Part shown: piece after piece, positions 9,257-18,390 of the stretch
How positions within the stretch are numbered: position 1 is the stretch's first letter
Layout of the letters: each line of letters starts with the position of its first letter
Origin: CAXBGS01 sp963975425
GTDB taxonomy: Bacteria > Planctomycetota > Planctomycetia > Pirellulales > Pirellulaceae
Length of the DNA: 64,000 nucleotides
Assembly: GCA_963975425.1 (NCBI GenBank)
Contig: CAXBGS010000004.1
Location: 496,001 to 560,000, forward strand
Direction: 5' to 3'
Made by a program: the position numbers and the translations under genes
The notes under the pieces: generated by a model
Databases searched by the model: none
Told to the model about the DNA's origin: nothing
Seen by the model: only the letters and a program-made list of their open reading frames with translations

Positions 9257-9610
9257 GCGGTCGGGATTCTGGAGACGAGGATCGTTCGACCATGTTGCCA
9301 ATACTGAACATGGTCACTTTGATGAACCGTAGCACGGTCCCAACGCTATCGCGCAAAACCAGCACCGACACGCCCCATAGAGCGTTCCAAATTGTAGGGG
9401 CCATACCGGCTGGTCGGTTTCTAGCGGTTGCCGACGACTGGAATGCGAACGGGGGGGTAGGATTCGCCCTGGTCAACACCGTGGCCGCCGCACTCACAAA
9501 CCCGGCCGGCAAACGCCATGCATCGAACGCAGCTTAGCGAATCAGCGGGCTCGTTTAGCGTTTGTGAAACAAAGATGCCGCAAGAATCAGCGACCGGCTG
9601 CGGACGACCG
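9257..9610. other. Intergenic region upstream of the ABC exporter
   Basis: About 350 bases between the ABC ATPase start and the stop of homoserine dehydrogenase, both on the minus strand. Apart from the inverted repeat at 9288-9315 I see no gene, hairpin terminator or repeat. Confidence 0.4.
9288..9315. promoter_or_regulatory. Perfect 9-bp inverted repeat upstream of the ABC exporter operon
   Basis: GACCATGTT at 9288-9296 is repeated in inverted orientation as AACATGGTC at 9307-9315 with a ten-base spacer. The dyad centre is about 45 bases before the ATPase start codon. The geometry (two nine-base half-sites, centres 19 bases apart) is that of a dimeric repressor operator. No regulator gene lies next to it. 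Confidence 0.45.
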
Positions 9611-10930
9611 TCAATCTTTGACTCGCATCCGTACAACCGGACCGGTCACCGCATCAAGCGACTCGATTTCAGCAGTCGCTTTACGGGCCGAACCCTCTGC
9701 CGCGGCATGCGTCATGATTACCAACGGCACCGGATCGAGTTGCGGCGCACCATCACCGTCGCTGGTGCCGTTCTCGTGCTGAATCACCGAAGCGATCGAA
9801 ATCTTGTTGCGTTCCAGAACGGTTGCGATCGCGGCAAGCGTCCCCGGATGGTTGGCAACATTCAGACGGAAATAGAACCGTCCTTGAAGCGTATCGGCAT
9901 CACGCAATTTGACTCGTGGCGGGTGATCGCTCGAGAAGTATTCCAGTGTTTCGAACGTCAACCGAGTCCGTCCGACGGCCGTATCAATGATGTCGGCTGC
10001 GACCGCCGATGCGGTCGGCATTTGGCCGGCGCCCAGTCCGTGATAGAAAACGGGGCCAACCGCGTCACCGATGACACGGATCGCGTTGAACGCATCGCGA
10101 ACTTCTGCAAGTGGAGTGCCGATGCGAATCAATGTCGGCGCTACCGATAGCTCGAGTCCATCGTTGGCAAGACTGGCAACGGCAAGCAGCTTGATGCGAT
10201 AACCAAGTTCGCGAGCGTAATTCAAATCGGCGGGATCAAGTTTATCGATCCCTTCCTTGGGTATCTCGGACCAATCGGCAGTCGCGCCGAATGCCAAGTG
10301 TGCCAGGATTGCCAGCTTTTGCGCCGCGTCCGTCCCGTCGACATCCATCGTCGGATCGGCCTCCGCATATCCCTTATCCTGAGCGAGCTTGACGACTTGT
10401 TCGTACGAAGCACCGTTCTCGTCCATTTGCGTGACGATAAAGTTGCTGGTGCCGTTGAGAATTCCTTCGAGCGACAGAATCTGATTCGCACTAAGACACT
10501 GACTGATATTCGCGATGATCGGGATGCCGCCAGCGACGGCCGCCTCGAACGCGATGGTTCGCCCCAGCTCTCGAGCTCGATCGAACAACTCGGGTCCGTG
10601 TTCGGCCAACAACGCCTTATTCGCCGTCACGATATCTTTGCCTGATTCCATCAGACGCAGCATGATCGATCGGGCCGGTTCCAGTCCGCCGATCAGTTGG
10701 GCCACCACTGTGATTTCCGGATCATTGATCACGTCATCGAGCGAATCCGTTGCGACGTCCGGCGGCAATTCGATCCCGCGCGGCCGCGACAGGTCGCGAA
10801 CCACAGCCTTTTTTAGCCACAGCGTCCGCCCCGCATGCCGCGCGGTCCGGTCGCCATGGTCAAGCAACAGTTTCGCCACGCCGGAGCCGACGGTTCCCAA
10901 GCCTACGATTGCTACATTTGTCTTCTTCAT
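9611..10930 (-). CDS. hom: Homoserine dehydrogenase
   Basis: Catalyses the NAD(P)-dependent reduction of aspartate semialdehyde to homoserine in threonine and methionine synthesis, in the cytoplasm. The protein begins MKKTNVAIVGLGTVGSG, with the nucleotide-binding GxGxxG at residues 10-15. It contains TANKALLAEHG, the family signature in NGTSNFIVTQM with AEADPTMDVDGTDAAQKLAILA, and the LGYRIKLLAVA strand. A C-terminal ACT domain (about 350-430, FYFRLNVANHPGTLAAIATVLE) indicates allosteric control, commonly by threonine. At 439 residues it is the normal monofunctional form, not fused to aspartokinase. The frame stays open 49 codons upstream, but the Rossmann fold begins at this ATG. It stands alone, with no threonine or methionine genes next to it. 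Confidence 0.95.
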   Translation of the reverse strand: MKKTNVAIVGLGTVGSGVAKLLLDHGDRTARHAGRTLWLKKAVVRDLSRPRGIELPPDVATDSLDDVINDPEITVVAQLIGGLEPARSIMLRLMESGKDIVTANKALLAEHGPELFDRARELGRTIAFEAAVAGGIPIIANISQCLSANQILSLEGILNGTSNFIVTQMDENGASYEQVVKLAQDKGYAEADPTMDVDGTDAAQKLAILAHLAFGATADWSEIPKEGIDKLDPADLNYARELGYRIKLLAVASLANDGLELSVAPTLIRIGTPLAEVRDAFNAIRVIGDAVGPVFYHGLGAGQMPTASAVAADIIDTAVGRTRLTFETLEYFSSDHPPRVKLRDADTLQGRFYFRLNVANHPGTLAAIATVLERNKISIASVIQHENGTSDGDGAPQLDPVPLVIMTHAAAEGSARKATAEIESLDAVTGPVVRMRVKD

Positions 10931-11288
10931 GCGGCAAATCGTAATCACAAGCACAACGATCCGCGAGGCCATACGTGGGACGTGACCGTGAATCCGCCGC
11001 ATTGCCGGCTCTGGACAGCTTCTTTCGGGCGGTCCGTGCCAGACATTCCTTTCCGGCACCCCGCCGCGGCGGTCCACCGAATCCTTGCGAACCTAATCGG
11101 CGTGCCGTCGATAATTTATTTGCGGTCGCCTGGGAAATCGTCCATAACCAGGGTACGCAAACGCTTATCTCCATGCCTTTTCTGCTTGTCTGCGCTGCCG
11201 TCCATGTCTTTTGTGACCGCTCGTACCTGATCACTCGTACCTGATCAGACGAGCGAGTCAGTTCGAAGATTCTCAACGGAGCCTTGTC
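10931..11288. other. Divergent intergenic region between hom and the DUF1111 cytochrome gene
   Basis: About 360 bases that should hold the promoters of two divergent genes. The only structure I see is a perfect 14-base tandem duplication at 11220-11247. No coding signal is convincing on either strand. Confidence 0.4.
11220..11247. repeat. Two perfect tandem copies of a 14-bp unit containing TGATCA
   Basis: CTCGTACCTGATCA occurs at 11220-11233 and again at 11234-11247 without mismatch. It ends about 40 bases before the start codon of the DUF1111 cytochrome gene. Each copy contains the six-base palindrome TGATCA. It could be a duplicated regulator site or a simple slippage product. Confidence 0.6.
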
Positions 11289-13091
11289 ATGAACACTCAC
11301 GTCGTACCGCGTCGCCGAAGACGTTTCCGAAGCCAGTTCCGTTGCCGCCCGAGCTGGTTGTCTTGCTGCAAATCGCAAGCAGCCGCGATGATTGGATGCA
11401 TCCTGATTGCACCGCCGCTATTGGCGGACGGCTTCCAGAGCGTCGGCAAACAGCTGTTCGAAAAGGACTGGGTTTTCGAAGAATTGCCTCAGCAACCCGA
11501 AACATCGAAAGTCGAGGCAACAACCAGCGAGTTCGCGAATTCGATCTCCATCCGCCGAGGTGCAACGTCGTCGGCTGTAACACCATCGTCGCTTGAAGAG
11601 ACACGCCCGGGTGACGGGCTCGGGCCGATGCACAACGCGACGTCGTGTGCGGCATGCCACGTCGATGGTGGCGCAGCGGGCACGGAGCACAACGTCACGC
11701 TGCTGACCATTGACCCGCGACTCTCGTTCTTCCGACCGCTGCGGCAACAATCCACGCTGGACCGTGAAGAAGCCACAAAGGCGGCTCGAGGATCGCTGGA
11801 AGAATTATTCCCGACGTTGATCCTGCGTGACGGAACCGTCGCAATGGATCTGGTTGTCCATGACAAGTCGACTCGTTCGTTCTATGACCCCATTCGCAAT
11901 GAACTTGCCAGACACGTTCCCTTTGGAATCAAGGACGAGTGGTTCCAAGGCGCTCAGCGAACTTCCGATGCGATCGCAAACCAGCCGGTCATTGCAGGCC
12001 GACATGGCGAGATCGACTTTTATCTCAGCCAACGGAACTCGCCACCGTTGTACGGGCTCGGCGTGATCGACAGAATCGAACCCTCGAAACTTATTCGATT
12101 GGCTCGTGCGCAAAAACAACTCGGCGGCGACGGTGTGGTGGGACGGCTCGGCGTGGGAAAGTTCGGCTGGCGAGCGCAAACCCCGTCGCTTCGGCAATTC
12201 ATCCGCAACGCGTGTGCGGGAGAATTGGGGTTGCAGACACGCGGTGCCCAACAACCCGCGGATGTCGCCGATACCAGTTATCAGAACACCGGCATCGACA
12301 TGACCGAGGGACAAGTCGAAGAACTAAGCCGGTTCGTCAGTTCGCTGCCAATGCCGCGACAAGTGGTCAGCCTTGAACACGACCGTACGGCGGTTCGCGA
12401 GGGACAGCGAGTCTTTAATGCCATCGGCTGCGCAACGTGTCACGTAAAAAACGTTGAACCGGCACAAGGCATCTACAGTGACTTGCTGCTGCACGACATG
12501 GGTGAACTGCTGCAGGCCCCATCGCCGGCACCCCTGAGCAAAGACATGGGAGGTGTCCCGTTATTGCGTCCGGTGTTTTTTCCGGACGCAACACAGCCTT
12601 CTCGTTTGTCACGTTCGCGCAGCAGATTTCCACCTTCTTGGTCGGGGTACTATGGGCCTCCAAGTGACGCGTTGCCGATGCCCTATCCATTCGCACGGCC
12701 TCGCGATCCATTGTTTCCGCGCGGTCGATTGCCGCAAGAAATGCTGAGCACATCGGACCAACACCTGTTCAGTTGGGACCGTCTGCAGCGAGAATGGCGT
12801 ACGCCTCCGTTGTGGGGCGTTGCGGACTCAGGGCCCTATCTGCACGACGGCCGCGCCCAAACGTTGGACGCCGCGATCCGCTGGCACGGCGGCGAAGCGA
12901 AACAGTCGACCACGAAGTATCGTTCGTTGGATATCAAACAACAGAAAAGCGTCGTACAGTTTCTGTCGACGTTGCGAGCACCCCATCCGTCAAAGCCGGT
13001 GCCCGGAATCGTCATGCGTCATTCGAGCGACATGGCGCTCCATTCCGGCGACGTCGCGATGGCGAAACGGATTTCAGCGCGCGAGCATTGA
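11289..13091 (+). CDS. DUF1111 di-haem cytochrome c (peroxidase/thiol oxidoreductase-like)
   Basis: A periplasmic c-type cytochrome of the DUF1111 family. A hydrophobic N-terminal segment around residues 32-46 serves as signal sequence or anchor. Two covalent haem sites are visible, CAACH at 120-124 and CATCH at 381-385. The family hallmark KFGWRAQTPSL lies near 291-301, and HDGRAQTLDAAIRWHGGEA near the C-terminus. The 600-residue length is at the upper end because of a Pro/Arg-rich insert around 455-495. Members resemble bacterial MauG/CcpA di-haem peroxidases, and the true substrate is not established. It is followed after 77 bases by a DUF1080 protein, a frequent planctomycete neighbour type. 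Confidence 0.85.
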   Translation: MNTHVVPRRRRRFRSQFRCRPSWLSCCKSQAAAMIGCILIAPPLLADGFQSVGKQLFEKDWVFEELPQQPETSKVEATTSEFANSISIRRGATSSAVTPSSLEETRPGDGLGPMHNATSCAACHVDGGAAGTEHNVTLLTIDPRLSFFRPLRQQSTLDREEATKAARGSLEELFPTLILRDGTVAMDLVVHDKSTRSFYDPIRNELARHVPFGIKDEWFQGAQRTSDAIANQPVIAGRHGEIDFYLSQRNSPPLYGLGVIDRIEPSKLIRLARAQKQLGGDGVVGRLGVGKFGWRAQTPSLRQFIRNACAGELGLQTRGAQQPADVADTSYQNTGIDMTEGQVEELSRFVSSLPMPRQVVSLEHDRTAVREGQRVFNAIGCATCHVKNVEPAQGIYSDLLLHDMGELLQAPSPAPLSKDMGGVPLLRPVFFPDATQPSRLSRSRSRFPPSWSGYYGPPSDALPMPYPFARPRDPLFPRGRLPQEMLSTSDQHLFSWDRLQREWRTPPLWGVADSGPYLHDGRAQTLDAAIRWHGGEAKQSTTKYRSLDIKQQKSVVQFLSTLRAPHPSKPVPGIVMRHSSDMALHSGDVAMAKRISAREH

Positions 13092-13168
13092 TGCCGGCCC
13101 GAGGCGAATGATCTATAATCGCTCGATCTGTTCTGCACCGAAGATTACCTCGTAGTTAAGTGTCACCT

Positions 13169-13969
13169 ATGCGTAACGTTTTTTCATGGTTGCTGGTCGC
13201 ATGTCTGATCAGTGCATCCCAGGCCGAATCGCCTGCGTCTCTGTCGGCCGACGAAGTCAAAGAAGGTTTCGAAGCCTTGTTCAACGGCAAGGATTTATCC
13301 GGCTGGAACCACAGCGGCAATTGGATCGTTGACAACGGTGTGATCACCCGCACGGGAAAAGGCAGCAGCCTGGTCTATGAAACACGAAAAGTGCCTGACG
13401 ATTTCGAACTTCGCTTTGAATGGAAAGTCGCCCAGGGCAGTAACAGCGGCGTGTACTACCGACCGACCCAAAACGAGTACCAAATCCTAGACAACGCAGT
13501 GCATCGCGACGGAAAGAACCCACGCACCAGCGCGGCGTCGCTGTATTTTTGCATGCAGCCATCGGCCGACCTGACCAAACCGGTTGGACAATGGAATACA
13601 GGTCGCATTGTTTGCAAAGGCACCGTCGTCCAGCACTGGTTGAACGGACAGAAAGTGGTCGGATTCGATTACACCGACCCAAAATACAAGTTCAATGTCG
13701 ATATGTTGACGCGGCGGGGAGGCGACTTGACCGCTCGCGGTGCAAACTTAAGTCTGCAGGATCACGGTGATCCCGTTTGGTATCGCAACATTCGGATGCG
13801 AGAACTCTCTAGCGATACCGAGATCGACATGACTCCTGTCACACCCGAACCTTTGTCCGACGAGATCCTGGAAGCCGAACGAATCAAGTTGGACGAGATC
13901 GTCAAACGCCGAGAAGCGGCTGCAGCAAATCAAAAGCAAGAGCAAAAGCAAGAGAAGAAGACGCAGTAG
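13169..13969 (+). CDS. DUF1080 protein (3-keto-disaccharide hydrolase-like, secreted)
   Basis: A secreted protein with the concanavalin-like DUF1080 fold, found in many copies in planctomycetes and linked to keto-disaccharide or glycan hydrolysis. A signal peptide with RNVFSWLLVACLISASQAES is followed by FEALFNGKDLSGW, the family's opening signature. Then come WIVDNGVITRTGKGSSLVY, FEWKVAQGSNSGVYYRP and EYQILDN. After the domain, about 45 residues form a charged Lys/Glu/Gln-rich tail likely to be helical. I chose the ATG at 13169; a GTG at 13160 would add three residues. Enzymatic activity on a particular sugar cannot be read from the sequence. Confidence 0.85.
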   Translation: MRNVFSWLLVACLISASQAESPASLSADEVKEGFEALFNGKDLSGWNHSGNWIVDNGVITRTGKGSSLVYETRKVPDDFELRFEWKVAQGSNSGVYYRPTQNEYQILDNAVHRDGKNPRTSAASLYFCMQPSADLTKPVGQWNTGRIVCKGTVVQHWLNGQKVVGFDYTDPKYKFNVDMLTRRGGDLTARGANLSLQDHGDPVWYRNIRMRELSSDTEIDMTPVTPEPLSDEILEAERIKLDEIVKRREAAAANQKQEQKQEKKTQ

Positions 13970-14020
13970 TGCGGTCGGCAGCGGGCTGCGAATGGATCAC
14001 GCTCTTACCTGGAAGATTCC

Positions 14021-14806
14021 CTACTCGGGAAATTCGCTGAGCGGAACTTCGCGATAGAGCGCGAGCATGTTGCCGACTTCATCGATTTGGCTCCGATCTT
14101 CTTGACTGATTCGCTCGATCAGTTCATGTGTCGAGCGGAACGTTTTTCGGCTGCCGAATTTGCTAATCGTCAGTGTTGTTTGTTGCGGCAAACGAGCATC
14201 ATCGGCGATTTGTCGGTTCATCTTCATCCGACCGATCGGCGGCATGCCGAGGGCTCGCGCGATGTTCAGCTGGGATGCCAAATCGGCAAACTGTCCATAT
14301 TGCGTCGCGATCGACGCGCGGGACGGCGTCTGAGTGTCGGTTTCATATTCAAGTGATCCATAGCGAATGGAGTATTGGCTCAGATCGTCGTTACGGTCGA
14401 CTTCGGCATCGACCCCCAGTTGTTCTTTGGCCTGCGGCGTGATGGCTTGAGCACGAAGCTGGGCGGTCAGTTCCATCAACTTTGTCGTCGGAACCGTCGA
14501 CCGGACTTGGGTTGCCCGGTCCAGCAAAATGACGCGACCACGCTTCAGGTCATAAACGGTGATTTGGCCATCGTGGATGCGTGGAAAGTCATAGACCAGT
14601 GAGTCATGAAACAGCACCAAATGTTCCGCCGATGGCTCTTGGGCGCGGCCGGAAAAAATGGTCGTGACCACCCGAAAAGGATCCGATGGATTTGCCGAAT
14701 CGGCACCCGAAGTTTCGGTTTGCAGACTCGATCCGATGACAGCGCCTATCATGACAGCAGTAATTCCCAGCACATCGAAATTCATCGTTCTACGCCGTAG
14801 GTTCAT
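14021..14806 (-). CDS. Hypothetical secreted protein, planctomycete type
   Basis: A 261-residue protein of unknown function. After MNLRRRTMNFDVLGITAV the N-terminus has one hydrophobic segment that is probably a signal peptide or anchor, followed by a soluble domain. The mature part begins with DPFRVVTTIFSGRAQEPSAEHLVLF, where a beta-rich segment resembles proteins that process an outer-membrane lipoprotein carrier, but I cannot confirm that. It stands alone on the minus strand between the DUF1080 gene (convergent) and the lgt-like gene (divergent). An in-frame start 11 codons upstream exists, but the basic-plus-hydrophobic pattern begins at the ATG chosen. Confidence 0.6.
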   Translation of the reverse strand: MNLRRRTMNFDVLGITAVMIGAVIGSSLQTETSGADSANPSDPFRVVTTIFSGRAQEPSAEHLVLFHDSLVYDFPRIHDGQITVYDLKRGRVILLDRATQVRSTVPTTKLMELTAQLRAQAITPQAKEQLGVDAEVDRNDDLSQYSIRYGSLEYETDTQTPSRASIATQYGQFADLASQLNIARALGMPPIGRMKMNRQIADDARLPQQTTLTISKFGSRKTFRSTHELIERISQEDRSQIDEVGNMLALYREVPLSEFPE

Positions 14807-14934
14807 CGAGTAAATGAGTGTCGTTCGCCTCACTGGCAAGTAGCCCTAGACTTAGAGACCCGGGGCACCCTAGAAAGACTAGAAAAATGCTCGCGGTGGC
14901 GTCCAGGGCGAAAGTTCCGATCGCGGCACCGCAT

Positions 14935-14963
14935 CCGTACTCATTCCCTCCGTACTCATTCCC
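14935..14963. repeat. Two tandem copies of a 15-bp unit
   Basis: CCGTACTCATTCCCT at 14935-14949 is followed directly by CCGTACTCATTCCC at 14950-14963. It lies in the divergent region between the hypothetical gene and the lgt-like gene. No function is evident. Confidence 0.5.
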
Positions 14964-15090
14964 ATTGCAAACTGGCATCATTCTGTTCGGTCGCGATCCT
15001 GCATCGGACAGCCTGCTTGTCCGAATCGGCTTGTTTCACGGATAAAGTATTCCCCCCATCACTGACCGACTTTTCGGCAAAGACATATTC

Positions 15091-16350
15091 ATGCGTACGA
15101 TTCTGTTGATGATCCCTCACGAGATCGCTGGGATTCCGGTATTCGGTTTCGGCTGGTTTCTGATGATCGTCGCAGCCGGATTGGCCGTGCGGCTGGTGGT
15201 CTTATCCCGATCGAAACAGTCGCTGTCGGACTGGCTGGCAACCGAAAGCATGATGTGGGTGCTGATTGCCGGCGTCGTCACGTTCCTATTGCCTGCGGTC
15301 GAACTGAAAAACGTCGACGGTGATCCGGCTGGCATGGCGATCCGAGGTTACGGCGTGATGCTGGTCTTGGCAGTCGTCTCATCGGTCGCACTTGCGGCTT
15401 ACCGAGCCAAAAGCCGTGGCATCAATCCCGAATGGATCTATTCGTTGGCGCCGTGGGTACTGGTGGGTGGCATCTTGGGTGCTCGGTTGTTCTATGTCAT
15501 CCAGTACCGTCATACGTTCATCGGAGACAGCATTTTTCAGACCGTCACGAATATGCTGAAATTCACCGAAGGCGGACTGGTCGTCTATGGTTCGTTCATT
15601 GGCGGATTCGTCGCGGCGATCTTCTTTCTGGTGCGCAACGGTCTATCGATTACCAAGATGGGCGACATCATTGTGCCGTGCATGTTTCTGGGATTGTGCC
15701 TCGGCCGCATCGGATGCTTGATGAATGGTTGCTGTTACGGCGGCCGCTGTGATGACCACTGGACTGCGATCAGATTTCCACCCGGCAGTATGGTTTACAA
15801 AGAGCAACTGTTTGATGGGTCGTTGCTGGGGATGGAAATCGATCCCTCGACGCGCCGTATCGAGCAGGTCCGATCGGGCAGTTTGGCGGATGAGGCTGGC
15901 ATCGAGCCCGGCCAATTGTTGCAGCGGATGTCGTTCGACGATCGATCCCTTGCCGATACACCACGAGATGTTCCGGCGGAATACGTTCGACACGGGATCG
16001 TCGCGCAAGTGGGCGAACGCGTTTATCGATGGTCGCCCGAACAACTGCCCCCGCGCGCACTAACGGTTCGTCCGGCACAAATCATCAGCAGCGTGTCGGC
16101 GCTCGGCTTGTGCCTGCTGTTATGTGGACTTTCGATTTATCCGTTGCGCGATGGCACGGTGATGTTGCTGGGATTTGCCGGCTACGCGGTGTTGCGATAC
16201 GCACTTGAACAAGTTCGAGTCGACGAACAAGGACAGTTCGGAACCGCACTTTCGATTTCACAATGGGTCAGCATCCTCGTACTGATCGGCTCGGTTTTGG
16301 GTCTGGGATGGATGTACTTGCGGCCTTCTGCGGCCGCGAAATCCGCCTGA
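15091..16350 (+). CDS. lgt: Prolipoprotein diacylglyceryl transferase with a PDZ-like insertion
   Basis: Transfers diacylglycerol from phosphatidylglycerol to the lipobox cysteine of prolipoproteins in the inner membrane. The signature is GRIGCLMNGCCYGG at residues 205-218, where R206 and N212 correspond to essential residues of the family, and the last helices carry LRYALEQVRVDEQGQFGT. The protein is 419 residues against about 290 in Escherichia coli. The excess is mainly residues 244-326, with IEQVRSGSLADEAGIEPGQLL and IVAQVGERVYRW, which read like a PDZ domain inserted in the loop before the final helices. The first 75 residues are also extended. A second start (ATG at 15109, MIPHEIAG) is possible. 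The enzyme call is firm and the role of the insertion is unknown. Confidence 0.88.
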   Translation: MRTILLMIPHEIAGIPVFGFGWFLMIVAAGLAVRLVVLSRSKQSLSDWLATESMMWVLIAGVVTFLLPAVELKNVDGDPAGMAIRGYGVMLVLAVVSSVALAAYRAKSRGINPEWIYSLAPWVLVGGILGARLFYVIQYRHTFIGDSIFQTVTNMLKFTEGGLVVYGSFIGGFVAAIFFLVRNGLSITKMGDIIVPCMFLGLCLGRIGCLMNGCCYGGRCDDHWTAIRFPPGSMVYKEQLFDGSLLGMEIDPSTRRIEQVRSGSLADEAGIEPGQLLQRMSFDDRSLADTPRDVPAEYVRHGIVAQVGERVYRWSPEQLPPRALTVRPAQIISSVSALGLCLLLCGLSIYPLRDGTVMLLGFAGYAVLRYALEQVRVDEQGQFGTALSISQWVSILVLIGSVLGLGWMYLRPSAAAKSA

Positions 16351-16732
16351 TTGAAAAAAATCAACCACGGCGATGGGGCTTGCCGGCGGAAATTGCTATC
16401 ACCTCACCGCGAGATGCCAGAACGCGCCGAAACCCCCATGTTTTTAGCGGTTTCAAAGTAACGTTATCCCCCGCTGGACGCTAAGAGCCTGGACAAGTCG
16501 GTTGGTCATCAGGCCTCGGTTGGATCAAAACGAAACGTCGTCTGGGATGCATTATCCCTTGCCACATCGTTACCGATGGTTGAACATAGCAGATGCGGTG
16601 AAGGTTTCTCGTGCATCTCAAGGCGTGCATCCTTTCGTCGACAGATGCAATTCTGTCTTCGGCCAGTCACGCGACGAGATCGGTCGAACTTGCGACGCAT
16701 GACCGCACGAGTACAAACAAAAGGTTCTTTTC
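16351..16732. other. Intergenic region upstream of the type III polyketide synthase
   Basis: About 380 bases with no gene that I can support. Short open frames on both strands lack domains and start signals. It probably contains the promoter of the polyketide synthase gene, but I found no clear -35/-10 pair. Confidence 0.4.
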
Positions 16733-17824
16733 ATGTCTGCCGCTATTCTCGGATTGGGCATTGCTGCCCCCACACATCGCATCGGTCTCGAAGCTGCCAC
16801 CAAATACGCAGAGATGATGTCCTGCAGCGAGCCCACGCAATCGCGAAAGGTTGAAGCCGTCTATCGACGTAGCGGCGTTCAACATCGCGGCAGTGTGTTG
16901 TTGGAAGAAAGTATCGGCGGATCGATTTCGCAGAGCTTTTATCACGCAGCCACATCGCCGGAAGACCGTGGCCCGTCAACCTGCTCGCGCAGTCAACGTT
17001 ACCAAGAAGAAGCCCCCATCCTGGCTGAATCCTCGGCATCGCAGGCGCTTCAGGCCAGCGGCATCACGGCCGACGAAATCACGCACTTAGTCACGGTCAG
17101 TTGCACCGGATTTAGCGCGCCGGGAATCGACATCGCGCTGATTGACGAACTGGGATTGCCGCCAACCACACAGCGAGTTCAAGTCGGATTCATGGGCTGT
17201 CACGGCGCCATCAACGGGCTGCGTGCGGCGCAAGGCTTGGTCGCGGCCGACCCCCGTGCCCGCGTGCTCATGTGCAGCGTCGAACTTTGCAGCTTGCATT
17301 ATCAGTACGGTTACGACTCGGATCGCATTGTCTCCGGTGCACTGTTTGCCGATGGTTCCGCATCGGTCGTCCTTGCCGCAGATGAATCCGATGAAACGTC
17401 CGTTGGCTGCGTTGCCGCAACCGGATCATGCTTGGTTCCCGAAAGCCGTGACGCGATGACTTGGGTGATCGGCAACTACGGATACGAGATGACGCTGCGG
17501 GCCACCGTGCCCGGCTTGATCGAAGAGCAACTGGAAGGATTTCTTACCCCTTGGCTTGCCGAACAAGGTCACACGATTGATTCGATCGGCGGCTGGGCCG
17601 TGCATCCCGGTGGCGCCAGAATTTTGACGGCCGTGGAAACCGCACTGGAACTCGATCCGAGCGAACTGGCCGTGTCACGATCGGTCCTGGCCGACCACGG
17701 CAACATGTCGTCGGCGACCATGCTGTTCATCCTCGAACGCTTCGCAGCCGAAAAACGGCCCAAGCCCTGGCTGATGCTCGGCTTCGGCCCTGGCCTGGAA
17801 ATCGAAGTCGCGTTAATCAGGTAA
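16733..17824 (+). CDS. Type III polyketide synthase (chalcone/stilbene synthase family)
   Basis: A homodimeric iterative condensing enzyme that would extend an acyl-CoA starter with malonyl-CoA units to make alkylresorcinols, alkylpyrones or related phenols. All three catalytic residues are visible: the nucleophile C156 in VGFMGCHGAINGLR, H291 in WAVHPGG and N324 in DHGNMSSAT. The C-terminal GFGPGLEIEVALI is the family's closing motif. The length of 363 residues is normal. The CHGAINGL context separates it from FabH and HMG-CoA synthase. No methyltransferase, oxidase or acyl-activating gene lies next to it, so product and starter are unknown. Its stop is only three bases from the 3' end of rnpB on the other strand. 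Confidence 0.9.
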   Translation: MSAAILGLGIAAPTHRIGLEAATKYAEMMSCSEPTQSRKVEAVYRRSGVQHRGSVLLEESIGGSISQSFYHAATSPEDRGPSTCSRSQRYQEEAPILAESSASQALQASGITADEITHLVTVSCTGFSAPGIDIALIDELGLPPTTQRVQVGFMGCHGAINGLRAAQGLVAADPRARVLMCSVELCSLHYQYGYDSDRIVSGALFADGSASVVLAADESDETSVGCVAATGSCLVPESRDAMTWVIGNYGYEMTLRATVPGLIEEQLEGFLTPWLAEQGHTIDSIGGWAVHPGGARILTAVETALELDPSELAVSRSVLADHGNMSSATMLFILERFAAEKRPKPWLMLGFGPGLEIEVALIR

Positions 17825-17827
17825 AAA

Positions 17828-18254
<427 letters not shown>

Positions 18255-18390
18255 AATGAACCTCCCAGGATGATCGACAACACGATCGCCCACAAGGTTC
18301 CTGTTGCACCTTATGTTCTTTGCCCATCATCCGGCATGACACCAATCACGACGTATCGACGCATATCTAATCTGCGGCGATAATCTTCGT

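Noticed and set aside
16733..17824. FabH (3-oxoacyl-ACP synthase III) as the identity of this gene
   Set aside because: The GFMGCHGAINGLR nucleophile context, WAVHPGG and GNMSSAT match type III polyketide synthases better.
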